In this document: one piece after another, positions 1-8,473 of the stretch
Layout: each line of letters begins with the position of its first letter
Numbering within the stretch: position 1 is the stretch's first letter
DNA from: Alloalcanivorax marinus
Lineage (GTDB): Bacteria > Pseudomonadota > Gammaproteobacteria > Pseudomonadales > Alcanivoracaceae
Direction: 5' to 3'
DNA: 64,000 nucleotides
Assembly: GCF_016785095.1 (NCBI RefSeq)
Contig: NZ_JAEKJB010000010.1
Coordinates: forward strand, 248,001-312,000
The notes under the pieces: model-generated
The model's database searches: none
The model's input: the letters and a program-made list of their open reading frames with translations, nothing else
What the model was told of the DNA's origin: nothing
Position numbers and translations under genes: made by a program

Positions 1-318
1 GCCCCGGTAGGCCTCCACCAAGGCATCCAGGGTGGTTTCCACCTTCACCGGATGCCGCTCGCCGGCGCTCTTGAGAACCAGGGTGCCGACTCCACGCTGC
101 ACCTTGAGCAGGCCGGAGCGGGCCAGCAACTGCAGCGCCTGGCGCACCGTGATGCGGGACACCGAGAATTCCTTCATCAGCGTCTCGATGGGCGGCAGCA
201 TGCTGCCTTCCTGCCACACTCCCCGGTCGATCCGATAGCGGATGATGTCCGCCAGTTGCACATAGAGCGGTATCGGACTGGCGTCGAACACCCCTTTTTC
301 ATCGTTTTGATCAGCCAT
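1..318 (-). CDS. GntR-family transcriptional regulator, N-terminal part (cut by window edge)
   Basis: Reads from ATG at 318 to the left edge without a stop, so only about 106 N-terminal residues are visible. It contains a GntR winged-helix DNA-binding domain: the opening IPLYVQLADIIRYRI is typical of the HutC-like branch, followed by the recognition-helix segment SVSRITVRQALQLL and the wing RGVGTLVL. The start is supported by GGAAAGGA just upstream. The ligand-binding domain lies outside the window. It is divergent from the alcohol/aldehyde dehydrogenase-TRAP operon, which it probably controls through the palindrome at 561-576. The effector cannot be inferred. Confidence 0.88.
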   Translation of the reverse strand, partial: MADQNDEKGVFDASPIPLYVQLADIIRYRIDRGVWQEGSMLPPIETLMKEFSVSRITVRQALQLLARSGLLKVQRGVGTLVLKSAGERHPVKVETTLDALVEAYRG

Positions 319-560
319 CAAATCCTTTCCCGGTAACCGCCTCGGGGCGGATGCGTGAACGCCGGACCCGTACCGGCAACCCGCCACCGGGTGCCCGTCG
401 AGGCCCGTTCCCGCCACTGCCTGAACGGGGCAACGGCGCCCTTATGGTAATGATCCTCACCGCTTTTTGAATGCCGTCACCGCGCGATGCCGGGGGCACG
501 TGTTCGCCGGGAAACGCTTGACAGGGACCCTAGCATGTGGAAACGTCCGCATCAACTGAT

Positions 561-576
561 GTCATAACATTATGAC
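561..576. promoter_or_regulatory. Palindromic operator candidate for the divergent GntR regulator
   Basis: GTCATAACATTATGAC has 7-bp arms (GTCATAA/TTATGAC) around a 2-bp centre, and another TCATGAC half-site follows at 578-584. It lies 42 bases before the GTG start of the GMC dehydrogenase gene, inside the 299-base divergent region. On the minus strand a weak promoter-like pair (TTGTTT, 18 bases, CATAAT) overlaps it. The rest of 319-617 shows no gene. Assignment to the neighbouring GntR protein is inferred from position and symmetry. Confidence 0.6.
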
Positions 577-617
577 TTCATGACTTTAGATCAAACAATA
601 ACACCGAGGAGTAAACG

Positions 618-2240
618 GTGTCCGACAACCAATACGACTACATCGTGGTAGGCGCCGGTTCGGCCGGGTGCATCGTCGCCAACCGGCTTTCCGCCGACGG
701 CCGTAACCGGGTTCTGCTGCTGGAGGCCGGCGGCTGGGACCGTAACTTCTGGCTGCATTTCCCAGTGGGTTACTACCGCTCCATCTACGACACCCGGGTG
801 GCCCGCCTTTTCGACACCCGGCCTTCCGAGGGCAGCGGCGGACGCAACATCGTCTGGCCCCGAGGCAAGGTGATCGGGGGCTCCAGTTCCATCAACGGCC
901 TGATCTTCATTCGCGGCCAACGCGAGGATTACGATGGCTGGGCGGAACAAGGCGCCACCGGCTGGTCCTATGACGAGGTACTGCCCTACTTCCGCAAACT
1001 GGAGTGCTACACCGGCCAGGGTGACGCCTCGCGCGGCGCCGACGGGGAAATGCAGGTCTCCGACATGCGCACCGACAACCCGGCCTGCCGCGCCTGGCTG
1101 CAGGCCGCCGAGGCCTGGGGCCTGCCCTACAACCCGGACATGAACAGCAGTGACACCCGTGGCGTGGGCCCCTATCAACTCAGCCTCAAGGGCCGTTGGC
1201 GCTGCAGTTCCGCCAAAGCCTTCCTGACCCCGGTGAAGGACCGCGCCAACCTGACCATCGTCACCGAAGCACCGGCCAACCGGGTGCTCTTCGAGGGCAA
1301 GCGCGCGGTGGGGGTGGAATGGCGTCAGGGCGGTACAAACCATCAGGCCCGGGCGGCCCGGGAAGTCATCCTGTGCGCCGGTGCCCTGCAGACTCCTCAG
1401 TTGCTGCAGCTTTCCGGCGTGGGTCCCGGCGAGTTGCTGCGCGAGCATGGCATCGAGCCGGTCCATGAGTCTCCGGAGGTGGGCGCCAACCTGCAGGATC
1501 ACTATCAGGTGCGCATCATCTACCGGCTGAAGAAAAAACTGTCGCTCAACAGCGACATTCGCAACCCCTTCAAACTGGCGAGCATGGGCCTGGAATGGCT
1601 GCTGCGCGCCTCCGGCACCCTTACCGTGGGCGCCGGCCAGGTCGGCGGCAGTGCCCGCACCCGCCATGCCGAGAGCGACCGCCCGGACGTGCAGTTCAAT
1701 GTCATGCCCCTCTCCGTGGACAAACCCGGCACGCCTCTGCACGACTATCCCGGCTTCACCGCCTCGGTGTGGCAATGCCATCCCCGCTCTCGAGGCACGG
1801 TGCGCATCGCTTCCACCGATCCGGCGGCGGCGCCGGACATCGCCCCCAATTATTTCGCCGACCCGTTCGACCGCAAGGTCATCGTGGAAGGCGTGAAGAT
1901 CCTTCGCGAGATCGCCGCTCAAGCGCCGTTCCGGGACCTCTGGGATCTGGAAATGGAACCCGGTGCCGGCGTGGTGAACGACGACGATCTGTGGGACGCG
2001 GTACGCCACAAAGGCGGCACCGTCTTCCATTGCGTTGGCACCTGTCGCATGGGCAGCGACGACCGGGCCGTGGTGGACCCGCAATTGCGGGTGCGCGGCG
2101 TACAGGGCCTGCGCGTGGTCGACGCCTCGGTAATGCCCGTGGTGACCTCCGCCAACACCAACGCGCCCTCGCTGATGATCGGTGAAAAAGGCGCGGCTCT
2201 GATCCTCGATAACCCTCCTCTTCGGGAGCACGCACAATGA
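618..2240 (+). CDS. GMC-family FAD-dependent alcohol dehydrogenase (choline dehydrogenase-like)
   Basis: A 540-residue flavoprotein that oxidises an alcohol to an aldehyde with FAD. The N-terminal dinucleotide fold carries GAGSAG at residues 12-17. The GMC signature 1 region (GGSSSINGLIFIRG) and signature 2 region (GALQTPQLLQLSGVGP) are both present. The C-terminus has the catalytic His in HCVGTCRMG (about H471) and the second active-site Asn in SANTNAP (about N513). The start is GTG after GAGGAG. Its stop overlaps the aldehyde dehydrogenase start as ATGA, so the two enzymes form a consecutive alcohol-to-acid pathway. The substrate is unknown; a BetA-type choline role is less likely because the partners are a TRAP transporter and a generic ALDH. 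Confidence 0.9.
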   Translation: MSDNQYDYIVVGAGSAGCIVANRLSADGRNRVLLLEAGGWDRNFWLHFPVGYYRSIYDTRVARLFDTRPSEGSGGRNIVWPRGKVIGGSSSINGLIFIRGQREDYDGWAEQGATGWSYDEVLPYFRKLECYTGQGDASRGADGEMQVSDMRTDNPACRAWLQAAEAWGLPYNPDMNSSDTRGVGPYQLSLKGRWRCSSAKAFLTPVKDRANLTIVTEAPANRVLFEGKRAVGVEWRQGGTNHQARAAREVILCAGALQTPQLLQLSGVGPGELLREHGIEPVHESPEVGANLQDHYQVRIIYRLKKKLSLNSDIRNPFKLASMGLEWLLRASGTLTVGAGQVGGSARTRHAESDRPDVQFNVMPLSVDKPGTPLHDYPGFTASVWQCHPRSRGTVRIASTDPAAAPDIAPNYFADPFDRKVIVEGVKILREIAAQAPFRDLWDLEMEPGAGVVNDDDLWDAVRHKGGTVFHCVGTCRMGSDDRAVVDPQLRVRGVQGLRVVDASVMPVVTSANTNAPSLMIGEKGAALILDNPPLREHAQ

Positions 2241-3661
2241 AATTCGATTACCGCAATCACAACGGTGGCGGCAACGTCTTCGAAACCCGCAATCCGGCGC
2301 GGCCCGACGAAATCGTCGGGGCCTACGCCGAGGTCGGCGACAGCGCCGGCGTGGAGGCGGTGCTGGCCGCCGCCGCTCAGGCCCAGGCGCAATGGTCGGA
2401 GGTGCCACCGGTGGCGCGCGGCGACCGGCTCACCGCTTTTCTGGACGACGTGATCGCCAACGTGGAACGCATCGCCGAAGCGATCACCCTGGAACAGGGC
2501 AAGCCCCTGGCCGAAGCCCGCAACGAAACCCTGAAGGGCTGCGCGGAAGGCAAGTTCATGGCCGGCGAGGCCGCTCGCCAGCAACTGCAGACCAGCGCCG
2601 CCGCCCGGCCCCGGGTGCGCAACCTGATCCTGCGCCGCCCCCGTGGCACCCTGCTGGCGATCTGCCCCTGGAACTTCCCGGCGATGACGCCGCTGCGCAA
2701 GCTGTGCCCGGCGATCGCCTTCGGCAATGCCCTGGTAATCAAGCCGTCCCAGTTCACGCCGGCGACGGCGTTCATTCTGGCGGAGATCGCCGAACGCCAT
2801 TTCCCCGCCGGCCTGGTGCAGGTCATGCCCTGCGGCGGCGCCTTCGCCAGCGAACTCACCGCTGCCGGCCACTTCGACGGCGTCAGCTTCACCGGCTCCG
2901 TGGCGGTGGGCCGCAAGGTCGGCCAGGCCGCCGCCACCGGCCTGGTGCCCGCCCAGTTGGAGCTGGGTGGCAAGAACGGCGTGATCATCAACGACAGCGC
3001 CGACCTGGATAGCTGCCTGGACCAGGTGTTCGGCGCCGCCTTCCAGACCGGCGGCCAGCGCTGCACCAGCCTGAGCCGGGTGATCGTGCATCACGATCTT
3101 CATGGCGCGGTGGTCGAAGGGCTGGCGGCACGAGCCCGTGCCCTGACCCTGGGCGACGGCCTGGCACCGACCACCACTCTGGGACCGCTGTGCAACGCGG
3201 CCCACTTCGACAGCGTGCGCGCCGCCACCGCCCGGGCCGTCGACGAAGGCGCCACCCTGGTCACCGGCGGCGAGAGCGCCACCGTGGCCGGCTGCGAGGG
3301 CGGCTATTTCTATCAGCCCACGCTGTTGGATAACGCCGGCGCATCCACCACCGCCAGCCGCGAAGAGATCTTCGGGCCCGTGCTGTCCGTGCTGGCCTAT
3401 GACAGCGCCGACCAGGCGCTGTCGATACTGAACGACACCGAATACGGGTTAACATCGAGCCTGTTCTCCGACTCCCACGCCCTGATCCAGCGCTTTCTGG
3501 ACGAAAGCCGCAACGGGATGCTGCATGTGAACAATGGCACGGTGCCCGACGTGAACATGCCGTTCGGCGGCATGAAGCACTCCGGTCTGGGCGCCTACTC
3601 GGTGGGCGCGTCCGCATCGGCGTTCTACACCATCGAGCAAGCCGCCTATCTGGCCTGGTGA
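2237..3661 (+). CDS. NAD(P)-dependent aldehyde dehydrogenase
   Basis: A 474-residue ALDH-superfamily enzyme converting an aldehyde to the carboxylate. The active-site set is complete: N146 in PWNFPAM, K169 in VIKPSQ, general base E242 in ELGGKN and nucleophile C276 in GGQRCTS. The cofactor-loop motif SFTGSVAVG is at about 217-225. Length is typical of succinate-semialdehyde/NAD-ALDH relatives. Translationally coupled (ATGA) to the upstream GMC dehydrogenase, whose aldehyde product it most likely oxidises. Confidence 0.93.
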   Translation: MKFDYRNHNGGGNVFETRNPARPDEIVGAYAEVGDSAGVEAVLAAAAQAQAQWSEVPPVARGDRLTAFLDDVIANVERIAEAITLEQGKPLAEARNETLKGCAEGKFMAGEAARQQLQTSAAARPRVRNLILRRPRGTLLAICPWNFPAMTPLRKLCPAIAFGNALVIKPSQFTPATAFILAEIAERHFPAGLVQVMPCGGAFASELTAAGHFDGVSFTGSVAVGRKVGQAAATGLVPAQLELGGKNGVIINDSADLDSCLDQVFGAAFQTGGQRCTSLSRVIVHHDLHGAVVEGLAARARALTLGDGLAPTTTLGPLCNAAHFDSVRAATARAVDEGATLVTGGESATVAGCEGGYFYQPTLLDNAGASTTASREEIFGPVLSVLAYDSADQALSILNDTEYGLTSSLFSDSHALIQRFLDESRNGMLHVNNGTVPDVNMPFGGMKHSGLGAYSVGASASAFYTIEQAAYLAW

Positions 3662-3685
3662 CGCTCGCCCCAACGCGAGGAAAAA

Positions 3686-3713
3686 GCGCGCTCGTCGGCG
3701 ATGACGATCGCGC
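3686..3713 (+). terminator. Intra-operon stem-loop between ALDH and dctP
   Basis: GCGCGCTCGTC pairs with GACGATCGCGC (11 bp with one mismatch) around the loop GGCGAT. No T-run follows, so it looks like an attenuating or RNA-processing hairpin rather than a full terminator. It contains an in-frame upstream ATG at 3701, which argues that dctP really starts at 3743. Confidence 0.45.
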
Positions 3714-3742
3714 TTCACAGCCATAACAACAGGGTCATAATC

Positions 3743-4798
3743 ATGAAAAGAATCGCCAAACTGACGGTGCTGGCCGTCCTGATCATCGCCACCGGAGCGC
3801 GCGCGGCCACGCCCAACCCCTTCGACTGGCAGTCGGTGCCCAAGAAGGACGACCAGATTACCATGCGCCTGGCCCACTCCCTGAACATGGAGTGGAGTTC
3901 CCAGACCGTGGCGTTGAAGCGCTTCGCCGAGCTGGTCGCCATCTACACCGACAACCGCATCCGCCCGGTGATCTTCCCCGGATCGCAACTGGGCAGTGAA
4001 AAGGAAATGCTGCAGCAGGCCCGCCAAGGCGTGATCCAGGTCACCATCCCGGCCACCAACAACATGGCCCAGGTCGCGCCCAGCCTGAACGTTCTGCTGT
4101 TGCCCTACCTGACGCAAAGCACCGAAGAGTCCAATTACCTGCTCGATCACATCACGCCGATCCTGCAACCCCGCGTCATCGAGGAGGCCGGAGTGCGCAT
4201 CATCGGCTGGGAAAATACCGGCTGGCGGCATTTCTTTTACAACGCGCCCGAGCCGATTCAAAAGCCCGCGGATCTGGCGCCGCTGAAAATGCGCGTGCCG
4301 CCCAACGCCATCATGCTCGGCACCTACAAATCCTGGGATGCCTCGCCGGCGCCGATTGCCTGGAACGAGCTCTACAGTGCCTTGCAGCAAGGCGTGGTGG
4401 AAGGCGGCGACAGCCCGGTGAGCGACATCATCGGCATGAAATTCGACGAAGTGATCGGCCGCATCAGCCGCCTGCACTACACCATTCTCACCCACCCCAT
4501 CGTGGTCTCCGAGCGCTGGTTCCAGGATCTGGATCCGGACCTGCGCGAGGCGGTGCTGCGCGCCGGCCGGGAAACCACCGAATACGTGCGCTGGTGGCAG
4601 CCGCTGGATGAGGCCCGTTGGTGGAAACAGGCCGAGGAAGCCGGCGTGCGGATCAGCGACATCGAGGATGAGACCCCGTGGCTCAAGGAAGCCCGCGCTG
4701 CCTGGCCGAACTATTACCCATTGATCGGCAAGGACGGCGAGGCCCTCACCGAGAAGGCCATGAGCATCCTCGAAGACTACAAAGCGACTCAACAATAA
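3743..4798 (+). CDS. dctP: TRAP transporter substrate-binding protein (DctP family)
   Basis: A 351-residue periplasmic solute receptor for a TRAP transporter. The signal peptide is MKRIAKLTVLAVLIIATGARA with cleavage before ATPNPF. The mature part has the family's conserved arginine region (LKMRVPPN) that normally grips a substrate carboxylate, and the downstream ELYSALQQGVVEGGD motif. The start at 3743 is chosen over an in-frame ATG at 3701 because the signal peptide begins there and 3701 lies inside a stem-loop with no ribosome site. It is first of three TRAP genes following the dehydrogenase pair, suggesting uptake of an organic acid or related compound handled by them. Confidence 0.9.
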   Translation: MKRIAKLTVLAVLIIATGARAATPNPFDWQSVPKKDDQITMRLAHSLNMEWSSQTVALKRFAELVAIYTDNRIRPVIFPGSQLGSEKEMLQQARQGVIQVTIPATNNMAQVAPSLNVLLLPYLTQSTEESNYLLDHITPILQPRVIEEAGVRIIGWENTGWRHFFYNAPEPIQKPADLAPLKMRVPPNAIMLGTYKSWDASPAPIAWNELYSALQQGVVEGGDSPVSDIIGMKFDEVIGRISRLHYTILTHPIVVSERWFQDLDPDLREAVLRAGRETTEYVRWWQPLDEARWWKQAEEAGVRISDIEDETPWLKEARAAWPNYYPLIGKDGEALTEKAMSILEDYKATQQ

Positions 4799-4810
4799 AA
4801 CAAGCGCTGC

Positions 4811-4834
4811 CCGGCGGGCCTGCGGACCCGCCGG
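4811..4834 (+). other. Stem-loop between dctP and dctQ
   Basis: CCGGCGGG and CCCGCCGG form a perfect 8-bp stem with an 8-base loop between the binding-protein gene and the membrane-subunit genes. Stem-loops at this place are known to stabilise upstream mRNA so that the receptor is made in excess over the membrane subunits; that role is inferred here. Confidence 0.5.
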
Positions 4835-4846
4835 CGGGAGACTTTT

Positions 4847-5320
4847 ATGTATCGCATACTCAGAAAAACACAACTGACGCTCTGTCACCTGCTGTTGTCC
4901 GGCATGGTGCTGGCGTTGTTGCTTCAAATCGTCGGCCGCAGCTTCAACGCCGGCATGGAGTGGACCGAGGAAATGTCGCGGTTCGCCTTCATCTCCTTCG
5001 TGTTCATCAGTGGCAGCTATTCCTCGCTGATGAAGGCGGACCTGCGAATCGGCGTGTTCGCGGACTGGCTGGGCCGGCGCGTCGGCCGGCGGGTGGTGGA
5101 AGGGGTGGTGACCGCCCTGCTGTTGCTGTTCGATCTGCTGATGGTGGTGTACTGCGTGCGCAACGTCATCGACGGCATCAAATACCCCAGCGTATCGCCG
5201 GTACTCGGCTTCAATACCAATTACCTGTTCGTGGTGCTGGTGCTTGCCTTCATCCTTTCGGCACTGGGGCGGCTGTTCGCTCATAACGGCGACGGGCACG
5301 GTACGGAGGGCCTGGCATGA
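4847..5320 (+). CDS. dctQ: TRAP transporter small permease (DctQ family)
   Basis: A 157-residue inner-membrane protein with about four hydrophobic segments (near 15-35, 45-65, 90-110 and 125-147), the usual topology and length for DctQ. The family-typical stretch MEWTEEMSRFAFISFVF is present after the first segment. It pairs with DctM to form the membrane part of the sodium-driven TRAP transporter. The start follows GGGAG. The last codons overlap the dctM start (ATGA), indicating coupled translation. Confidence 0.9.
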   Translation: MYRILRKTQLTLCHLLLSGMVLALLLQIVGRSFNAGMEWTEEMSRFAFISFVFISGSYSSLMKADLRIGVFADWLGRRVGRRVVEGVVTALLLLFDLLMVVYCVRNVIDGIKYPSVSPVLGFNTNYLFVVLVLAFILSALGRLFAHNGDGHGTEGLA

Positions 5321-6618
5321 CCGACGTACAACTGGCTCTGATCATCCTGCTTCCGGTTCTGCTGCTGCTCGGGGTGCCGATCTACGCGGCTCTGGGCCTG
5401 ACCGGGTTCGCCGCCACCTGGTTGCTGGGCGCGGACCTGGTGTTCGCCGCGCAAAGCATCTTCAACGGCGTCGACAATTTCGCCCTGCTGGCGATTCCCG
5501 CCTTCATCCTGGCCGGCAACATCATGGAAAAAGGCGGCCTGACGCACGACATCATCCGCATTTTCCGGCGTATGTTTGGCCATGTACCCGGGAGCCTGGG
5601 GATCGTGACGATCCTTTCGTGCATGTTCTTCGCCGCCATCTCCGGTTCCGGCCCGGGCACCGTGGCGGCGATCGGTTCGATCATGATCCCGTCCATGGTT
5701 CGCTACGGCTACCCGGCGCCTTACGCGGCCTCGGTGACCGCCACCGGCGGCACCCTCGGGATTTTGATCCCACCCAGCAATCCGATGATCATCTACGCCA
5801 TCATCGCCAACGTTTCCATCGCCGATGTATTCGCCGCCGGCCTGCTGCCAGGTCTGTTGATGGGTACCGTGCTGGTGGGCACCGCCTACATCATGGCCAA
5901 GCGCTCCGGTGCCGTGGTGGCCCCGGTTCACGATAGCGAGGACGAGCAGGAAAGCGTGGCGTCATTGGTCTGGCAGGCTAAATACGCCCTGTTCCTGCCA
6001 GTGCTGATCCTGGGCGGCATCTACTCCGGCCTGTTCACGCCGGTGGAGGCCTCCGTGGTGGCGGTGTTCTACGCCCTGGTGGTGGCACGCTTCGTATACC
6101 GGCGCCTGGACCGCGTGGCCTTGCATGAGGCGTTCGAACAGACCCACCGGATTTCCGGCGCCCTGATGGTCGTGGTGGCCTGTTCCGCCCTGCTCGCCAA
6201 GGTGATCACCCTGGAAACCATCCCCCAGCAGATTTCCGCGGGTTTGTCCGGGGTATCCACCGATCCGCTGGTGATTCTGCTGTGGATCAACGTCTTCCTG
6301 ATCCTGGTGGGCACCTTCATGGAGACCATGTCGGCGATCATCATTCTGGCACCGATCCTGGTACCGCTGGTCACCGCCTTCGGCATCAACCCGGTGCACT
6401 TCGGGATCATTCTGGTAACCAATATCCAGATCGCCTTCCTGACGCCGCCACTGGGGGTGAACCTGTTCGTGTCCAGTCAGATATCCGGGGTACCGGTGGA
6501 ACGCATCATCCGCAGCATCTGGCCATTCCTGCTGGCCTTGCTGGGCGTGCTGGCGCTGGTCACCCTGTTCCCGCAGATCAGTCTGTTCCTGCCGGATCTG
6601 CTCAAGTCCCTGCGCTGA
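5317..6618 (+). CDS. dctM: TRAP transporter large permease (DctM family)
   Basis: A 433-residue polytopic protein with about 12 hydrophobic segments, the transporting subunit of the TRAP system. Family hallmarks include the early helix LLLLGVPIYAALGLTG, GSGPGTVAAIGSIMIP and the central GILIPPSNPMIIYAI loop; a second repeat carries FLTPPLGVNLFV. It works with the DctP receptor and DctQ. It is the last gene of the operon and is followed by a strong terminator. Confidence 0.93.
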   Translation: MTDVQLALIILLPVLLLLGVPIYAALGLTGFAATWLLGADLVFAAQSIFNGVDNFALLAIPAFILAGNIMEKGGLTHDIIRIFRRMFGHVPGSLGIVTILSCMFFAAISGSGPGTVAAIGSIMIPSMVRYGYPAPYAASVTATGGTLGILIPPSNPMIIYAIIANVSIADVFAAGLLPGLLMGTVLVGTAYIMAKRSGAVVAPVHDSEDEQESVASLVWQAKYALFLPVLILGGIYSGLFTPVEASVVAVFYALVVARFVYRRLDRVALHEAFEQTHRISGALMVVVACSALLAKVITLETIPQQISAGLSGVSTDPLVILLWINVFLILVGTFMETMSAIIILAPILVPLVTAFGINPVHFGIILVTNIQIAFLTPPLGVNLFVSSQISGVPVERIIRSIWPFLLALLGVLALVTLFPQISLFLPDLLKSLR

Positions 6619-6639
6619 TACCCACGCTGATATAGGAAC

Positions 6640-6667
6640 GCCGCCCCGACCGGGGCGGCGGCTTTTT
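6640..6667. terminator. Rho-independent terminator after dctM
   Basis: GCCGCCCCG pairs with CGGGGCGGC around a two-base centre and is followed by GGCTTTTT on the plus strand. The T-run overlaps the sspB stop codon, so this element separates the convergent dctM and sspB transcripts. Confidence 0.85.
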
Positions 6668-7070
6668 ACTTGACGACCTTGAGGTGACTGCCGCGGGAGG
6701 GCTTGTCGTCGCTGTCCGGCTCCGGGGGGCTCGGTGGCTCCGGTGGCGGTTCGGTGGGCTCGAAGGCCATACCCTGGCCGTTCTCGCGGGCGAACACCGC
6801 CATCACCGCCTCCACCGGCACGTAAACCGTGCGCGGCACGCCGCCGAAACGGGCGGAGAAGGTAATCGCATCATTGCCCGCTTCGAAGGCGGTCACCGCC
6901 CGAGGCGCGATGTTGAGCACGATCTGGCCATCCTGGACGAACTCCTGCGGCACCTCGGTGCCCGGGTAGTGAGCGTCCACGGCCAGGTGCGTGGTCAGAC
7001 CGTTGTCGCAGATCCATTCGTGCATCGCCCGTATCAGATACGGGCGATTGGGGGTCATCTCTTCACTCAT
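6666..7070 (-). CDS. sspB: ClpXP protease specificity-enhancing factor SspB
   Basis: A 134-residue SspB adaptor that tethers ssrA-tagged proteins from stalled ribosomes to ClpXP. The N-terminal substrate-binding fold begins MSEEMTPNRPYLIRAMHEW. A flexible Pro/Glu/Asp-rich linker (about 103-125) follows, ending with the short basic tail HLKVVK that in this family docks on the ClpX zinc domain. It lies 5 bases downstream of sspA, the usual sspA-sspB pair. Confidence 0.95.
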   Translation of the reverse strand: MSEEMTPNRPYLIRAMHEWICDNGLTTHLAVDAHYPGTEVPQEFVQDGQIVLNIAPRAVTAFEAGNDAITFSARFGGVPRTVYVPVEAVMAVFARENGQGMAFEPTEPPPEPPSPPEPDSDDKPSRGSHLKVVK

Positions 7071-7075
7071 AGGGC

Positions 7076-7714
7076 TTACAGACGCTGGCGCAGTTCACGC
7101 TCGGCATCGGACAGGCTGGCCTGGAAGGCGTCACGGTCGAACAGGCGCTCGGCGTAATCAAGCAGCGGCTTGGCCTGCTTGGCCGGCAGATCCACGCCCA
7201 TGGCCGGCAGCCGCCACAGGATCGGGCCCACCACGCAGTCCACCAGGGTGAATTCCTCGCTCATGAAGTACGGCAGCTCGCTGAAGATCGGCGCGGTGGC
7301 GATCAGGCCCTCACGCAGCTCCTTGCGGCGCTTGTTGAGGCTCGCCTCCTTCTCGGTACCGGCCAGCAGAGCATCCACGTTGTGGCACCAGTCACGCTCC
7401 ACGCGGTGAATCAGCAGCCGGCTCTGAGCCCGCGCCACCGGATATACCGGCAGCAGCGGCGGATGCGGGAAGCGCTCATCCAGGTACTCCATGATCACCG
7501 TGGACTGGTACAGGGTAAGCTCCCGGTCCACCAGGGTGGGCACCTCGTTGTAGGGGTTCAGAGAAGCCAGATCCTCCGGCTTGTCCCCGTTGTCCACGTC
7601 GACGATATCCACGGTCACGCCTTTTTCCGCCAGAACGATGCGCACCCGATGGCAGTAATGATCGTTCGGGGAAGAAAAGAATGTCATCGAGGAACGTTTG
7701 GTCACCACACCCAT
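7076..7714 (-). CDS. sspA: Stringent starvation protein A (GST-fold, RNA polymerase-associated)
   Basis: A 212-residue glutathione-S-transferase-fold protein that binds RNA polymerase during stationary phase and acid stress. Typical SspA stretches are [20 protein letters not shown] at the N-terminus, [14 protein letters not shown] and [12 protein letters not shown]. The start MGVVTKRSS at 7714 gives the length of the E. coli protein; a longer in-frame reading to 7750 has no support. It sits upstream of sspB and downstream of petC, from which a strong hairpin separates it. Confidence 0.95.
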   Translation of the reverse strand: MGVVTKRSSMTFFSSPNDHYCHRVRIVLAEKGVTVDIVDVDNGDKPEDLASLNPYNEVPTLVDRELTLYQSTVIMEYLDERFPHPPLLPVYPVARAQSRLLIHRVERDWCHNVDALLAGTEKEASLNKRRKELREGLIATAPIFSELPYFMSEEFTLVDCVVGPILWRLPAMGVDLPAKQAKPLLDYAERLFDRDAFQASLSDAERELRQRL

Positions 7715-7750
7715 GGTCGAGTCATCTCCACGTATATCGCTATAACACAA

Positions 7751-7780
7751 ACAGGGTAGCCGCTCGCGCGGTTACCCTGT
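7751..7780 (-). terminator. Stem-loop between petC and sspA
   Basis: ACAGGGTAGCCGC (7751-7763) pairs with GCGGTTACCCTGT (7768-7780), a 13-bp stem with one G-U pair and a 4-base loop. On the minus strand it is followed by TTTGTGTT, a poor but plausible terminator tail. It could end or attenuate petABC transcription before sspA. Confidence 0.6.
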
Positions 7781-7798
7781 TGCTCGCCGGAAAGGGTT

Positions 7799-7820
7799 CT
7801 GAGCGGGTCAACCCGCTCAG
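7799..7820 (-). other. Perfect hairpin overlapping the petC stop codon
   Basis: CTGAGCGGGT and ACCCGCTCAG form a perfect 10-bp stem with a two-base centre; the petC stop codon (7817-7819) is in the stem. No T-run follows, so it may protect the mRNA 3' end or assist the next hairpin at 7751-7780. Confidence 0.5.
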
Positions 7821-8473
7821 TGAACGTCTTTCCAGTATTCCTTTTTCAGCAGGTACGCCGGTACGAACAGGATAGCCAGGAACACCAGTACGTACACGCC
7901 GATCCGTTCACGGGTGGGAGCGATGGGCTCCGCCGCGTAGGTGAGGAAGTTGGTGATATCGCCCATATTGGACTCAAACTCTTCCTCACTCAGGGTTTCC
8001 TGCATTCCGGCCATCACGTGGGGCATGCCCACGCTGGGGAATACATGGTTATTGTACCCGTAGGGACGGGACTCGTCCTCGTAGAACCCGGTCAGATAGG
8101 AGTAAATCCAGTCCGGAGAACGATGCCGGGCGGCCAGGGTCAGGTCCGGCGGCGGGTTGCCGAACCAGTCCTTGCCGTTCTCCGCGGTCATGCCGTTCTT
8201 CATCGGGTCGCCGATTTTCTCGGACGTGAAGTTCAGGTACTTCAGCGTCAGCTCGTCGGAGATACCCAGGTCCTCGCCCATGCGGCCGTAGCGCAGGTAC
8301 TCCAGACTGTGACACCCCATACAGTAATTGACGAACAGCTTGGCGCCGTTTTGCAGGCTCACCTTGTCCTGCAGGTTGACCGGCGCTTTTTCCAGCTCCG
8401 CGTCATGGCCGCCGGCCGCGCTGGCGAACGCGGGCAGGCAACTGAAAAGCAATGCAACAGCCAGCTTCTTCAT
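7817..8473 (-). CDS. petC: Ubiquinol-cytochrome c reductase, cytochrome c1 subunit
   Basis: A 218-residue membrane-anchored c-type cytochrome of respiratory complex III. The signal peptide is MKKLAVALLFSCLPAFASA. Heme c is attached by CMGCH (C51, C54, H55), and the family's GRMGEDLGI and methionine-containing segments follow. One C-terminal transmembrane helix (VLVFLAILFVPAYLLKK) anchors the periplasmic heme domain. It starts one base into the petB stop (TGATG), so the two are coupled. It is the third gene of petABC. Confidence 0.96.
   Translation of the reverse strand: MKKLAVALLFSCLPAFASAAGGHDAELEKAPVNLQDKVSLQNGAKLFVNYCMGCHSLEYLRYGRMGEDLGISDELTLKYLNFTSEKIGDPMKNGMTAENGKDWFGNPPPDLTLAARHRSPDWIYSYLTGFYEDESRPYGYNNHVFPSVGMPHVMAGMQETLSEEEFESNMGDITNFLTYAAEPIAPTRERIGVYVLVFLAILFVPAYLLKKEYWKDVH

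Noticed and set aside
518-523. TTGACA as -35 of the GMC operon
   Set aside because: No acceptable -10 is found 15-19 bases downstream, so a promoter cannot be called from it.
591-2408. Long minus-strand open frame opposite the GMC dehydrogenase gene
   Set aside because: High GC gives long antisense frames; the product is Arg/Gly/His-rich without family features, and the plus-strand enzyme is complete with all motifs.
3701-3742. Upstream ATG for dctP
   Set aside because: It lies within a stem-loop, has no ribosome site and would put 14 extra residues before a complete signal peptide.
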